From: Paenibacillus bovis
Lineage (GTDB): Bacteria > Bacillota > Bacilli > Paenibacillales > Paenibacillaceae
Length of the DNA stretch: 64,000 nt
Assembly (NCBI RefSeq): GCF_001421015.2
Contig: NZ_CP013023.1
Coordinates: 4,829,001 to 4,893,000, forward strand
Direction: 5' to 3'
A model generated the notes under the pieces. It saw only the letters and a list, made by a program, of their open reading frames with translations. It was not told the DNA's origin and did no database searches. Every line of letters starts with the position of its first letter. Positions within the stretch are counted from its first letter, which is position 1. Shown here piece by piece: positions 56,332-64,000 of this stretch. A program made the position numbers and the translations under genes.

Positions 56332-56684
56332 CTGAACAAGTGTATCCAAAACACATTTTATATCTATCACCAATCGGTGAAATTCATCCTTTTCTTCTTG
56401 TAATAACGATGATCCGTACTATTTACATAGCCAGATGCCTAATCAATTTTCATTTTATTTTAAACTTATACTCATATTCTATTCATGTTGGATCGTTAGA
56501 CTTCACTACTAGCACCGGTCAGAAGGCTATGCAGACCTGTCCTATGCTGGACAAGTCTGATTGGCTCACTTTATTGCATAATGGATACGTTACTGATCTA
56601 GTTACTGACTTTAACCTGGATATTGACGTATCGGCTCTGTCCGTGTTTATTTTATCCTGTTATTACCAGTAAGGAGGAATTATG

Positions 56685-57482
56685 ATGAACAACACATGGA
56701 AAGTACTTTCCGGATCTGCTTTTTCGGCGGTATTACTGGCAGGCACCATTTCGGCAGCCTCTGTATCTGCAGCTCCATTATCTGCTCCCGGCGGCGAGAA
56801 ACATCCGGTAGATGCTCCTCGTCACACAGCAGCAGCTCCGTCTGTTACTGCACCGGAGAATCCGCCAGCTCCGACAACACCATCCGATTCCGAGACATTG
56901 CTGCGCAAAGCCGGTATGATCCAATCCATAGATGGCAACCAGATTACCCTCTATGAACCGGCTCCACCGCATCCCAAAGCCCATTCACATACATCCAAGC
57001 CTCAACCACCTGTAAAACCGGATGACGGAATGCCGGCACCAACTGCTTCTGCAGACACCTATTCGACAACCAAACCGGACAAGCATACTGTAGGGCAGGA
57101 TACGTACAGTATGGGTCCTCGTTACAGCGGCGCCACTTTTACATTTAAAGTAACTGACTCTACCCGAATTGTAAGCATTACTCATGATCCGGCAGTAGGC
57201 AAAACCAAGCAAAAAATCGCCCTGTCCGATCTCAAACCGGGAGAGCGTATTGCAGTGCTGCTCAAAGGAAACAGCAAAGTAGCTGCCAAAATCGAACGCC
57301 ATCTGGCTCCACCGGCAGCAGTCAAACCTCATGCCAAAGAAACGACCGATCCAGCCAAAAAAGCTAAACATGCTGTCAAACCGCCTATCGAACACAAGCA
57401 ACCGGCACCTGCTGCTGAACCGAAAGATCCAGCTGCTCAACCAGCATTGCCCGAGCCAAAAACTTCCACAACCTCTGTCTAA
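56685..57482 (+). CDS. Secreted Pro-rich protein, paralogue of the protein at 55563
   Basis: A 265-residue secreted protein with a Sec signal peptide (cleavage near SVSAA, ~29). Strand pair AGMIQSIDGNQITLYEP (~77-93) is followed by a His/Pro/Lys-rich insert, then FTFKVTDSTRIVSITHD...KIALSDLKPGERIAVLLKGNSKVAAKIER. This matches the 55563 protein block by block. The last ~60 residues are a Lys/Pro/Ala-rich tail that the paralogue lacks and that could contact the wall. AAGGAGG lies 7 nt before the second of two adjacent ATGs, so 56685 is preferred. Function unknown. Confidence 0.78.
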   Translation: MNNTWKVLSGSAFSAVLLAGTISAASVSAAPLSAPGGEKHPVDAPRHTAAAPSVTAPENPPAPTTPSDSETLLRKAGMIQSIDGNQITLYEPAPPHPKAHSHTSKPQPPVKPDDGMPAPTASADTYSTTKPDKHTVGQDTYSMGPRYSGATFTFKVTDSTRIVSITHDPAVGKTKQKIALSDLKPGERIAVLLKGNSKVAAKIERHLAPPAAVKPHAKETTDPAKKAKHAVKPPIEHKQPAPAAEPKDPAAQPALPEPKTSTTSV

Positions 57483-58104
57483 ATCATTATCATTAAACAG
57501 GGAATGCTCGTGATGTAGATAGACAAAAACAATAACTAGCAATGACCAAACAGCCGATGATGCAGCAAAAGACTGTACCGGGGTAGCGCCTCGGTACAGT
57601 CTTTTTGCTCTTTACATTTACACTTTTTTGTGGATATTAAGGCTATTTATCGGCAGCGCAGAAATTACAGTGTCCTCTCTCATTGTTACTGTTACTGGAT
57701 CGATCAATGATAAATCCGATCCGTGTATTTCTATATCCAAAGTTCTTCTATACTCATTCTTTATAAAATCCCGCGAAATAAACCCGGGCTTTATCCAGCG
57801 ATATACATAATGCAGCAAAGACTTATGCACTTCCACTATAAACAATTCTGAACAGGATCTAACCTAATCCTGAACTGGCAATATCAGCCTTGTCACACAG
57901 GCTGCCCCCTGCTTGCCCGCTCAAGTTGGCCAATCACGGGTAATAATCAAATAGATAGCCGCAGTATAGACAGGAGTTGGGATGCGTTTGTTAATAGCAT
58001 TTGTTAAGGCTGTATGTATAGCTTAGAGCTGTTACTAGCATATATGGCTTGCAGCTGATTCCTGTTGTGATTGTATTTTATTCATGAATAAAGGAGGGCT
58101 TCTC
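57483..58104. other. Intergenic region before the phosphatase gene
   Basis: About 620 bp. It holds the terminator at 57568-57606. A 75-codon leftward open frame (57618-57845, TTG start) has no good ribosome site and is not called. The rest shows nothing recognisable. Confidence 0.4.
57568..57606 (+). terminator. Terminator after the secreted-protein gene at 56685
   Basis: GACTGTACCG pairs perfectly with CGGTACAGTC around an 11-nt loop, followed by TTTTT. Confidence 0.9.
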
Positions 58105-58821
58105 ATGTCCGGACGTACTCTCGCAATAAGTGATATTCATGGTGAACTTGACCTCCTCGACCGTCTGCTCGACAAAATCGATTATCGACCGGAGCAGGAT
58201 CAGTTGATTCTGCTTGGTGACTATGTAGATCGTGGCAGTAATTCGCGTGGCACATTGGAGCGTGTCATACAGTTGACCCGCGCAGGCGCTATTGCACTAA
58301 AAGGTAATCACGAAGACCTGATGTTCAACGCATTGACCAGCAGCAGGGAAGCCGACTGGAACCGCTGGCTCAAGGTCAATGGAGGTCTCGCTACACTGCT
58401 CAGTTACGGATTTACTCGTGAGGAATTGATTACATTGTCGGGTGAAGACTTTCATTTGCCTGATCTGCACAATGAAGAATTGCAGCAGCATCTGGAGTTT
58501 ATTCGCGAGCTGCCACTGTATTACGAGACACCGGATTACCTGTATGTGCATGCCGGTGTAGAACCAGGCAAAACAGCAGCCGAGACAACAGCACGTCAGC
58601 TGTTCTGGATACGTGAACCTTTTCATACCGGATATGACGGAGAGCAATTGGTTGTATTTGGTCATACCCCTACTTTTTATCTGCATCAGAACGCTGCCAA
58701 TTTTGATATTTTTTACGGTGTAAACCGGATTATCGGTATTGATGGAGGAGCAGCCTATGGCGGACAGCTAAATGCACTTGATACGACCAGCGGAATCTCC
58801 TATGCTGTGCATAAGCAATAA
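58105..58821 (+). CDS. PPP-family serine/threonine phosphatase-like metallophosphoesterase
   Basis: A 238-residue phosphatase with PPP signature motifs SDIHGELD, GDYVDRG and GNHE, plus later metal-binding histidines in YVHAGVEPG and FGHTPT. Bacterial relatives (PrpE, PrpA, ApaH-like) dephosphorylate proteins or cleave dinucleoside polyphosphates. The substrate cannot be assigned. The start at 58105 has AAAGGAGG upstream; an ATG seven codons earlier precedes that site and is rejected. Confidence 0.87.
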   Translation: MSGRTLAISDIHGELDLLDRLLDKIDYRPEQDQLILLGDYVDRGSNSRGTLERVIQLTRAGAIALKGNHEDLMFNALTSSREADWNRWLKVNGGLATLLSYGFTREELITLSGEDFHLPDLHNEELQQHLEFIRELPLYYETPDYLYVHAGVEPGKTAAETTARQLFWIREPFHTGYDGEQLVVFGHTPTFYLHQNAANFDIFYGVNRIIGIDGGAAYGGQLNALDTTSGISYAVHKQ

Positions 58822-58836
58822 AGTACGGGAGAGTGG

Positions 58837-59358
58837 TTACTCCCTGTACAGACTGTTGACTGCTTCTGCCGCGGCTCGAATCTCTGCAAATGAGTGTTCA
58901 TCCTGCAATGATATGTGCTGAAGTGCTGCTATAAGTTTATTGATCTGTGTGCTTGTACGCTGTATATCCGTGTTAGCAGGATCGTGACCTCCAGCTGCGG
59001 CGATAGCGTAAAGTTGAAGCTTGTTATGTATATCGGTCATATCACGTGCAAGCAAATCCAAAGGCTGTTCGCGCGGGTCGAACGTACTGGCATTGATTAT
59101 ATTCAGCTCGTTTGCTGCTTCGCCTGCATATCCTGCTGCCTGTATGAGAGATGTATTCCGGGCAGCTGCCGATTAGGAATGTTGATAATCTTTCATGGAT
59201 TGATCGGTATGATACAGCCGATTCGTGAACTGATCATAATGATTTTTGGTATCTGCTTGTTTCGGTGTATTCATGATTCGTGTGTGATACTGCTGCAGGT
59301 TTATTACTATGGAAATAAACAGCAGTATAGCCAGTAACGCTGTTATGCGTGATTTCAT
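58837..59358 (-). pseudogene. Signal-anchored hypothetical protein interrupted by an in-frame TAA
   Basis: A single 173-codon frame on the minus strand is interrupted only at codon 62 by TAA (59173-59175). The first part starts at 59358 with AAAGGAG 9 nt upstream and has an N-terminal hydrophobic segment (RITALLAILLFISIVINL). The second part continues in the same frame to a normal stop at 58837 and has no ribosome site of its own. Downstream residues look like a soluble helical domain. One C-to-T change of a Gln codon (CAA) would explain it. The family is not recognised. It may be a decayed gene or a sequencing error. Confidence 0.65.
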
Positions 59359-59409
59359 TTTACTGTTCTCCTTTTTATTGATAAGTATTACGTGGCTTTT
59401 CCTATAATA

Positions 59410-59451
59410 TAAAAAAACAGCATTCTGATCCTTTCAGATCCAAATGCTGTT
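59410..59451 (-). terminator. Terminator of the ErpA-like gene
   Basis: AACAGCATT pairs with AATGCTGTT around an 18-nt loop, followed by a T run on the minus strand. Confidence 0.82.
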
Positions 59452-59524
59452 CCATGAACAATTCCGAAATGTATACTGTTTACCATCGCATGCATACACA
59501 TGACTTATTGGCTATTTCGGTCTG

Positions 59525-59887
59525 TTAGTCTTCACAAGGCTGGGCGAGTACTTCGTCTTCTTTGCGGGTACGGAACGAAGCGCCGCAGCCGCAGGTAGCA
59601 ATTGCATTGGGGTTGTTGATCGTGAATCCTCCGGCAAGACCCGATTCTTCGTAATCTATTTCCAGACCATTCAGCAGTCCAAGGTCTTCTTTGTTAACAA
59701 CGACCTTCATATCCTGAACATCCATATATATATCCTGCTCTGTCTCTTCACTGTCAAAGCCCATGGCATAAGAGAATCCGCTGCAGCCGCCGGCACTAAC
59801 ACCTACACGTACAAACAGCCCCGGAATATCCTGTGCCTCCATAATTTCCTTCATACGCGAAGCCGCTGTATCACTAATTGTAATCAT
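59525..59887 (-). CDS. erpA: A-type iron-sulfur cluster carrier (ErpA/SufA/IscA-like, YutM)
   Basis: A 120-residue HesB/IscA-family protein. The three conserved cysteines are Cys35 (AGGCSGFSY), Cys99 and Cys101 (CGCGASF), which bind the cluster or iron. It delivers Fe-S clusters to apo-enzymes. The start at 59887 has AAGGAGG about 8 nt upstream; the frame extends earlier without support. Homologues of the B. subtilis yut/yuz/yum cluster follow nearby. ErpA versus SufA cannot be distinguished by eye. Confidence 0.9.
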   Translation of the reverse strand: MITISDTAASRMKEIMEAQDIPGLFVRVGVSAGGCSGFSYAMGFDSEETEQDIYMDVQDMKVVVNKEDLGLLNGLEIDYEESGLAGGFTINNPNAIATCGCGASFRTRKEDEVLAQPCED

Positions 59888-60333
59888 TCGTATTCCCTCC
59901 TTTTCCTCTTTCATTATACTCTTCTGCTTCGGTCCTCTCAAGGATGAATACCTTGTTAAAACCTTCATTTTTTAAGTAATTGTATTGCCCGTCCCTGATG
60001 AGAGGTTTATAATGAATAGTGAACGATGACGTGAAATGTCGAATTTCTGTCAAAAACAATTACGTTTTTAGCCTTATTTTTCGTTGTAACTTTTTTCACA
60101 ATTATTGTTAATATGGATGACTTCTTATGTACATTGTTGTATATTGGATATTAGGCGTTATTTCAAAAATGATATAGTTGTGTCGAATGTTGTGACAAAT
60201 CAAAGATAACCGAACTATAAATATAGGCTTCTATTATTCAATAGTGCCAAATTGGTGTAAGACAGGACAAGAGCGTCTTACGGGATTAGACACCATAGAC
60301 AGAAGCGTCACAGGAGAACAGGAGGAATATAGC
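59888..60333. other. Divergent region between the ErpA-like gene and mqnE
   Basis: This 446-bp AT-rich region has no gene. A rightward TGACAA-17-TATAAA pair (60193-60221) is a weak mqnE promoter candidate. No riboswitch was recognised. Confidence 0.35.
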
Positions 60334-61440
60334 ATGTCCACCCTTATTACACCACATACCGATACACGGATGGCAGAGATTATTAATAAAGTACGCGCAG
60401 GTGAGCGTTTATCCCTGGAAGATGGGGTATATTTATACGAGAGCGATGATATTTTGACAATTGGGCAGCTCGCTAACGAAGCTAACTTGCGCAAAAATGG
60501 CAAAAAGGTATATTTCATCGAAAATATGAGCCTTTACTTCACCAATGTATGTGAAGCCCATTGTGCTTTTTGCAATTTCCGTAAAGATGAAGGCGAAGAA
60601 GGTTCTTATACCCTCAGCGGTCAGGAAATGGTTGATTATGTGAATCAGCATATCCACCCGGGTATTCGCGAATTCCATATTGTCGGTGGTCACAACAACA
60701 ACGTGCCTTTCCAATATTATGTGGATTCACTCAAAGCACTGAATGAAGCTTTCCCTGATGTTACACTGAAAGCTTACACAGCAGCCGAGATTGATTTCTT
60801 TACCCGCATCAGCGGACTTGGCGTCAAAGAAGTACTGGTTGAGCTGCAAGCAGCTGGGCTGGAATCACTGACTGGCGGCGGTGCCGAGATTCTGTCAGAC
60901 GAATATCGTAAAAAAATGCGTGTCAACAAAGCCAATGTAGACCGCTATCTGGAAGTACACCGCACGGCTCACGAGCTGGGCATGCGTACGCATACTACCA
61001 TGCTGTACGGTTCGATCGAGACCTATGAGGATCGCGTGAATCATATGATCCAGATTCGTGAACTGCAGGATGAAACTCATGGATTCCAGGTATTTATTCC
61101 ACTGTCCATGCAGCCAAAAAGCAAAAACGCAAGCATTATGCGTCGTAACTCGGCTTATGAAGATCTCAAAACGATCGCGATCAGCCGTCTGATGCTTGAC
61201 AATATCGATCATATCAAAGCTTATTTCATTAATATCGGTACCCAGCTGACCCAGATGGCTCTGGCGTTTGGCGCTTCCGACGTACACGGTACAATCCTCA
61301 AGGAACGTATCAGTCACGCTGCAGGAGCCCTGACACCGGAAGGTCTGACTCGCAAGGAACTGGTCTGGCTTGTCAAAGGCGCAGGTCGCATTCCGGTTGA
61401 GCGGGATACCTTCTATAACGAAATTCAAGTGTACGAATAA
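60334..61440 (+). CDS. mqnE: Aminofutalosine synthase MqnE (radical SAM)
   Basis: A 368-residue radical SAM enzyme with cluster motif C73-x3-C77-x2-C80 (CEAHCAFC). The N-terminal GVYLYESDDILTIGQLAN and the TLSGQEMVDYVNQ segment fit the MqnE/MqnC family, and MqnE in particular. It joins 3-[(1-carboxyvinyl)oxy]benzoate with S-adenosylmethionine to make aminofutalosine, the second step of the futalosine menaquinone route. Other mqn genes are not in the window. The start at 60334 has AGGAGG 8 nt upstream. Confidence 0.92.
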   Translation: MSTLITPHTDTRMAEIINKVRAGERLSLEDGVYLYESDDILTIGQLANEANLRKNGKKVYFIENMSLYFTNVCEAHCAFCNFRKDEGEEGSYTLSGQEMVDYVNQHIHPGIREFHIVGGHNNNVPFQYYVDSLKALNEAFPDVTLKAYTAAEIDFFTRISGLGVKEVLVELQAAGLESLTGGGAEILSDEYRKKMRVNKANVDRYLEVHRTAHELGMRTHTTMLYGSIETYEDRVNHMIQIRELQDETHGFQVFIPLSMQPKSKNASIMRRNSAYEDLKTIAISRLMLDNIDHIKAYFINIGTQLTQMALAFGASDVHGTILKERISHAAGALTPEGLTRKELVWLVKGAGRIPVERDTFYNEIQVYE

Positions 61441-61760
61441 CCGTCCAGCTGCAGGAGCATAAATACTTTTGCAGGGAATACCTTTATCCGCGCTTTGCAT
61501 TTCACTATACACCGGGCTTTACTTAATTGAACAGGCATGTTAACCACATGCTTTCTCATTGAAGTAAAGCCCGTTTATCCGCCTGCCGATAAACCTATTA
61601 TACGGTTTATACGGTCAGGCGATTGGCATTACCCGGTCTCGTTATTGGCTTCCCTGCGCCGGATGATGTCAGTATACATTATCGTTTCCAAGCTATGTAA
61701 TTCTATCCGGGAATCTATTACATTCTCAATTAATCACACTGCATAAAGGGAGAAGATATC
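61441..61760. other. Intergenic region with two long hairpins
   Basis: The first hairpin (61513-61573, arms CGGGCTTTACTT and AAGTAAAGCCCG) is followed by TTTATCC and may end mqnE. The second (61580-61621, arms CGCCTGCCGATAAACC and GGTTTATACGGTCAGGCG with small bulges) follows 6 nt later. No gene was seen. Confidence 0.55.
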
Positions 61761-62837
61761 ATGAAAAACTTAGTCATTCTCGGCGGAGGGTACGGTGGAA
61801 CCACCCTGCTGCATGAGCTGCTGGATCACAAAATCCCGGCAGACACTCAATTAATCCTGGTGGATCGCATGCCATTCCAGGGACTCAAAACCGAATATTA
61901 CGCGCTGGCGGCAGGAACTTCCTCCGATATGGAGCTGCGCGTCAAATTCCCTGTTCATCCCAAACTGTCCATGCGTTATGGCGAAGTAACCGGCATCAAC
62001 ATGGACGATAAAAGTATTTCCTTTGCCGAAGGAGAACCGCTGGAATATGATCAACTGGTCATTGCACTGGGCTGTGTTGATAATTTCCATGGCGTACCGG
62101 GAGCAGATACATTTACGTCTACAATCCAGACATTTGAAGCTACACGCGAGACCTATCGCCGTGTGAACAATCTGCCGCCTCAGGCAACTGTAAATATTGT
62201 AGGTGGCGGACTGAGTGGTATCGAGATTGCTGCCGAGATTCGCGAGAGCCGCGAAGATCTGCATGTTCGTATTCTGGATCGCGGAGAAAGATTGCTGTCG
62301 GCTTCTCCTCCACGTCTATCCAAGTATGTACAGGATTGGTTCAAAGAGCATAACGTAGAAATTCGTAACAAAATCAATATCAGCCGCGTTGAGGAAGATT
62401 GTGTCTACAATGGACCGGATGAGCGCATCCCGGCAGATATTACAGTATGGACAGCAGGTATTCGTCCAGTACCGCTGGTCGATGAGCTGAACGTGAATCA
62501 GGACAACTCCGGCCGCGTCATTTTGGATGATCTGTATCGCATTCCGGGCCGTCCGGAAATTTTCGTATGTGGTGACTGCGCATCTCTGCCATTCGCTGCC
62601 AGCGCACAGGCTGCTGAAGCACAGGCAGAACAAATCGCCAATGTTATCGTCGCCGGCTGGAAGGGTGAACAACCCAAAGTACAACCACTCAAGCTCAAAG
62701 GTACACTTGGTGCACTCGGTAAACATGCCGGCTTTGGTTCAGGATTTGGATTCGGTGGCAAAAGCTCTGTTACCGGCCGTGTACCACGTCTGCTGAAAAG
62801 TGGCGTGCTCTGGATGTCCAGACATCATTTCGGTTAA
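61761..62837 (+). CDS. NAD(P)/FAD-dependent oxidoreductase, type II NADH dehydrogenase-like (YutJ)
   Basis: A 358-residue protein of the NDH-2 family, shorter than the ndh product at 50659. FAD motif LVILGGGYGGTTLL and NADH motif VNIVGGGLSGIEIAAEI are present. IFVCGDCASLPF is the second FAD contact. The C-terminus is shorter and less hydrophobic than in the other copy, so membrane binding is less certain. It resembles B. subtilis YutJ, next to yuzB/yutI homologues here too. AAAGGGAG precedes the ATG. Confidence 0.87.
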   Translation: MKNLVILGGGYGGTTLLHELLDHKIPADTQLILVDRMPFQGLKTEYYALAAGTSSDMELRVKFPVHPKLSMRYGEVTGINMDDKSISFAEGEPLEYDQLVIALGCVDNFHGVPGADTFTSTIQTFEATRETYRRVNNLPPQATVNIVGGGLSGIEIAAEIRESREDLHVRILDRGERLLSASPPRLSKYVQDWFKEHNVEIRNKINISRVEEDCVYNGPDERIPADITVWTAGIRPVPLVDELNVNQDNSGRVILDDLYRIPGRPEIFVCGDCASLPFAASAQAAEAQAEQIANVIVAGWKGEQPKVQPLKLKGTLGALGKHAGFGSGFGFGGKSSVTGRVPRLLKSGVLWMSRHHFG

Positions 62838-62911
62838 TAGGCCAGGTACTGTCGTGCCTTTGACTGGTGATATATTGAATAATTGTTGGTAACCGGCATG
62901 TCTGTAAATAC

Positions 62912-62945
62912 AAAAAAGCTGATCTCAATCAAGATCGAGATCAGC
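62912..62945 (-). terminator. Terminator of yuzB
   Basis: GCTGATCTC pairs perfectly with GAGATCAGC around a 10-nt loop, followed by TTTTTT on the minus strand. The yuzB stop codon lies inside the structure. Confidence 0.85.
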
Positions 62946-63179
62946 CCAGGCATCCGCCTCATTAATTTTATCCATAATTAATGTATATAAGGAATCTACA
63001 TCTTCCGATGCGACAATTTCTCCGTTAACGAGTGCATATGGCATGGCATAACATTGACCGCAGTTCCCCAGACAACCGTATTCAATTACATCGTAATCGG
63101 GATGGCTGTCGAGCTCCTTCATAATGCGATCTGTGCCATTATGCATATTACTCTGGCAAAATTCAATAATCGGTCTCAT
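62925..63179 (-). CDS. yuzB: YuzB family protein (DUF1450)
   Basis: An 84-residue small protein with Cys8 and a CLGNCGQC cluster, suggesting a thioredoxin-like ferredoxin-type fold or metal binding. YuzB is conserved in Bacillota next to yutI and yutJ, but its function is not established. The start at 63179 has GGAG 8 nt upstream and matches the family start MRPIIEFCQSN. It is convergent with the oxidoreductase and divergent from the NifU-like gene. Confidence 0.88.
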   Translation of the reverse strand: MRPIIEFCQSNMHNGTDRIMKELDSHPDYDVIEYGCLGNCGQCYAMPYALVNGEIVASEDVDSLYTLIMDKINEADAWADLDLD

Positions 63180-63393
63180 GTGATACGCTCCAATCTGTGT
63201 CCTTTCAGTATAGCGATGAAAGCTGTTTTTTCTCCTGCCGATCTGATCTATTTTATCATGTTTAATGCAGATTGTGACGGGATCATGTCTCATTTTCAAA
63301 ATAAATTTGAAATGAGTATAAAAATCAATGGCGCAAATGCTGAAATTGGTTTACTTTTATATTATAATATACTTACGAAAGGAGTTGAACAAT

Positions 63394-63639
63394 ATGAGTG
63401 AAAGCGTACAAGCTGAAATGTATGATGAAGTAATGGAAGTACTGGACAAATTGCGTCCATTCCTGCAGCGCGATGGCGGTGACGTGGAACTGGTTGATGT
63501 TGAAGACGGTATCGTCAAACTGAAACTGATGGGTGCATGCGGTAGCTGCCCAAGTTCTACAATCACACTGAAAGCCGGTATTGAGCGCGCCCTTTTCGAA
63601 GAAGTTGAAGGTGTGGAAGAGGTAGTGCAAGTATTCTAA
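63394..63639 (+). CDS. yutI: NifU-like Fe-S scaffold/carrier (YutI)
   Basis: An 81-residue NifU C-terminal-domain protein. The cluster-binding C49-x2-C52 motif ([10 protein letters not shown]) and the [14 protein letters not shown] start are typical. It carries [4Fe-4S] clusters to target enzymes. The start at 63394 has AAAGGAG 9 nt upstream; an earlier in-frame start is unsupported. A terminator follows at 63680-63712. Confidence 0.93.
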   Translation: MSESVQAEMYDEVMEVLDKLRPFLQRDGGDVELVDVEDGIVKLKLMGACGSCPSSTITLKAGIERALFEEVEGVEEVVQVF

Positions 63640-63679
63640 GTCATTCCTTTTCATGCATTGATCTATAGGCAATTGCCAC

Positions 63680-63712
63680 TTAAAGAGACCTTCCTGATGG
63701 AGGGTCTCTTTG
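63680..63712 (+). terminator. Terminator of the NifU-like gene
   Basis: AAAGAGACC pairs perfectly with GGTCTCTTT, the stem itself ending in a T run. Confidence 0.85.
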
Positions 63713-63926
63713 ATATACGGTATAATCTTTTTCATATGATTTTATATTTTTTGTAAATAGATAGATTGTATTTGTAAAATAGAAAAAATCAGTTTTATTA
63801 ACATGGTTAGATGTTATGGCTCTTGCCTAATAGTAGCCTACTCTAATAAATTATATCTATCAGGTTCTATAAGATTTATACCATGTTTTATTATTTTTAT
63901 TGATATACATAAGGAGACCATATTCG

Positions 63927-64000
63927 ATGATCAAAATGACTGTATCTGCTGCTTTTCTGCTAGCTGTCGCTCTGGGAGCTGGTAGTATAGCTGGCAAAGA
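63927..64000 (+). CDS. 5' end of a secreted-protein gene cut by the window edge
   Basis: The visible 24 codons encode a basic start and a hydrophobic Ala/Leu/Val stretch (MTVSAAFLLAVALGAGS), i.e. a signal peptide or membrane anchor. AAGGAGA lies about 9 nt upstream of the ATG. The product is unknown. Confidence 0.65.
   Translation, partial: MIKMTVSAAFLLAVALGAGSIAGK

Larger units (their letters stand above)
56136..56684. other. Intergenic region carrying the hexanucleotide microsatellite
   Basis: It contains the terminator at 56183-56218, the (CTCATC)18 repeat at 56224-56331, then AT-rich sequence. A TTGACG-17-TTTATT pair (56623-56651) is a possible promoter for the downstream secreted-protein gene. 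An open frame through the repeat would encode (His-Pro)18, but its ATG (56205) lies inside the terminator stem with no usable ribosome site. Confidence 0.55.

Noticed and set aside
56205..56672. Open frame encoding a (His-Pro)18 protein
   Set aside because: Its ATG lies inside the terminator stem of the preceding gene, GGAG abuts the ATG, and the sequence after the repeat is not protein-like. Kept only as a repeat.
57618..57845. 75-codon leftward open frame
   Set aside because: It has a TTG start without a ribosome site and no recognisable motif.

Overview
The window looks like a chromosomal segment of a Paenibacillus-type Bacillota (inference). The reasons are: strong AAGGAGG-type ribosome binding sites, moderate GC, Gram-positive replication-loader genes (dnaB, dnaI), coproheme-pathway HemQ, a B. 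subtilis-like cluster of yumC/yutJ/yuzB/yutI/yutM homologues, an SLH-domain surface protein, and the futalosine-pathway enzyme MqnE. No rRNA, tRNA, insertion sequence, phage or CRISPR array was seen. Most of the window is core metabolism, with small accessory islands.

Layout. 1-7.8 kb: a MocR regulator divergent from a flavin split-barrel protein, an aminotransferase, and a 1003-residue SLH surface protein. 7.9-16.5 kb: a complete leftward branched-chain amino-acid ABC operon (livJHMGF), then alanine dehydrogenase (ald) and its probable PucR-type activator (adeR). 16.6-21 kb: ecsA/ecsB, a DEAD-box helicase and an SDR oxidoreductase. 21.2-26.5 kb: a two-gene membrane zinc-ribbon/FxLYD plus S1C protease operon, cheX, and a LysR-histidinol phosphatase operon. 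26.6-31.7 kb: a leftward run of transporter, acetyltransferase, two phosphoesterases, DUF3891 and AAC(3)-like genes. 31.8-36.6 kb: sdhCAB with a divergent LysR gene. 36.8-47 kb: a K+ channel subunit, a frameshifted CPBP protease, uvrC, trxA, dnaI and dnaB. 47-64 kb: hemQ, a chemoreceptor, two type II NADH dehydrogenases, the YumC reductase, TraX and small proteins, a pair of related secreted proteins flanking a hexanucleotide microsatellite, Fe-S carriers and mqnE.

How it fits together. Alanine and branched-chain amino-acid uptake and catabolism (liv, ald/adeR) feed the TCA cycle and respiratory chain (sdhCAB, two NDH-2, menaquinone via MqnE, haem via HemQ). Fe-S carriers (ErpA-like, YutI NifU-like) support the same iron-sulfur enzymes. 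Candidate operators fit this picture: a Rex-like box before ndh, a Fur-like box on the yumC promoter, and a LysR-type palindrome between sdhC and its neighbouring regulator.

Items most worth a second look are: two broken genes (a C6-tract frameshift in the CPBP protease, and an in-frame TAA splitting a secreted or membrane protein), the paralogous secreted pair with the (CTCATC)18 repeat between them, a 110-bp imperfect inverted repeat between uvrC and trxA, and a structured terminator-like RNA downstream of ald. All start sites were chosen by hand from Shine-Dalgarno placement and family N-termini. No database search was run.
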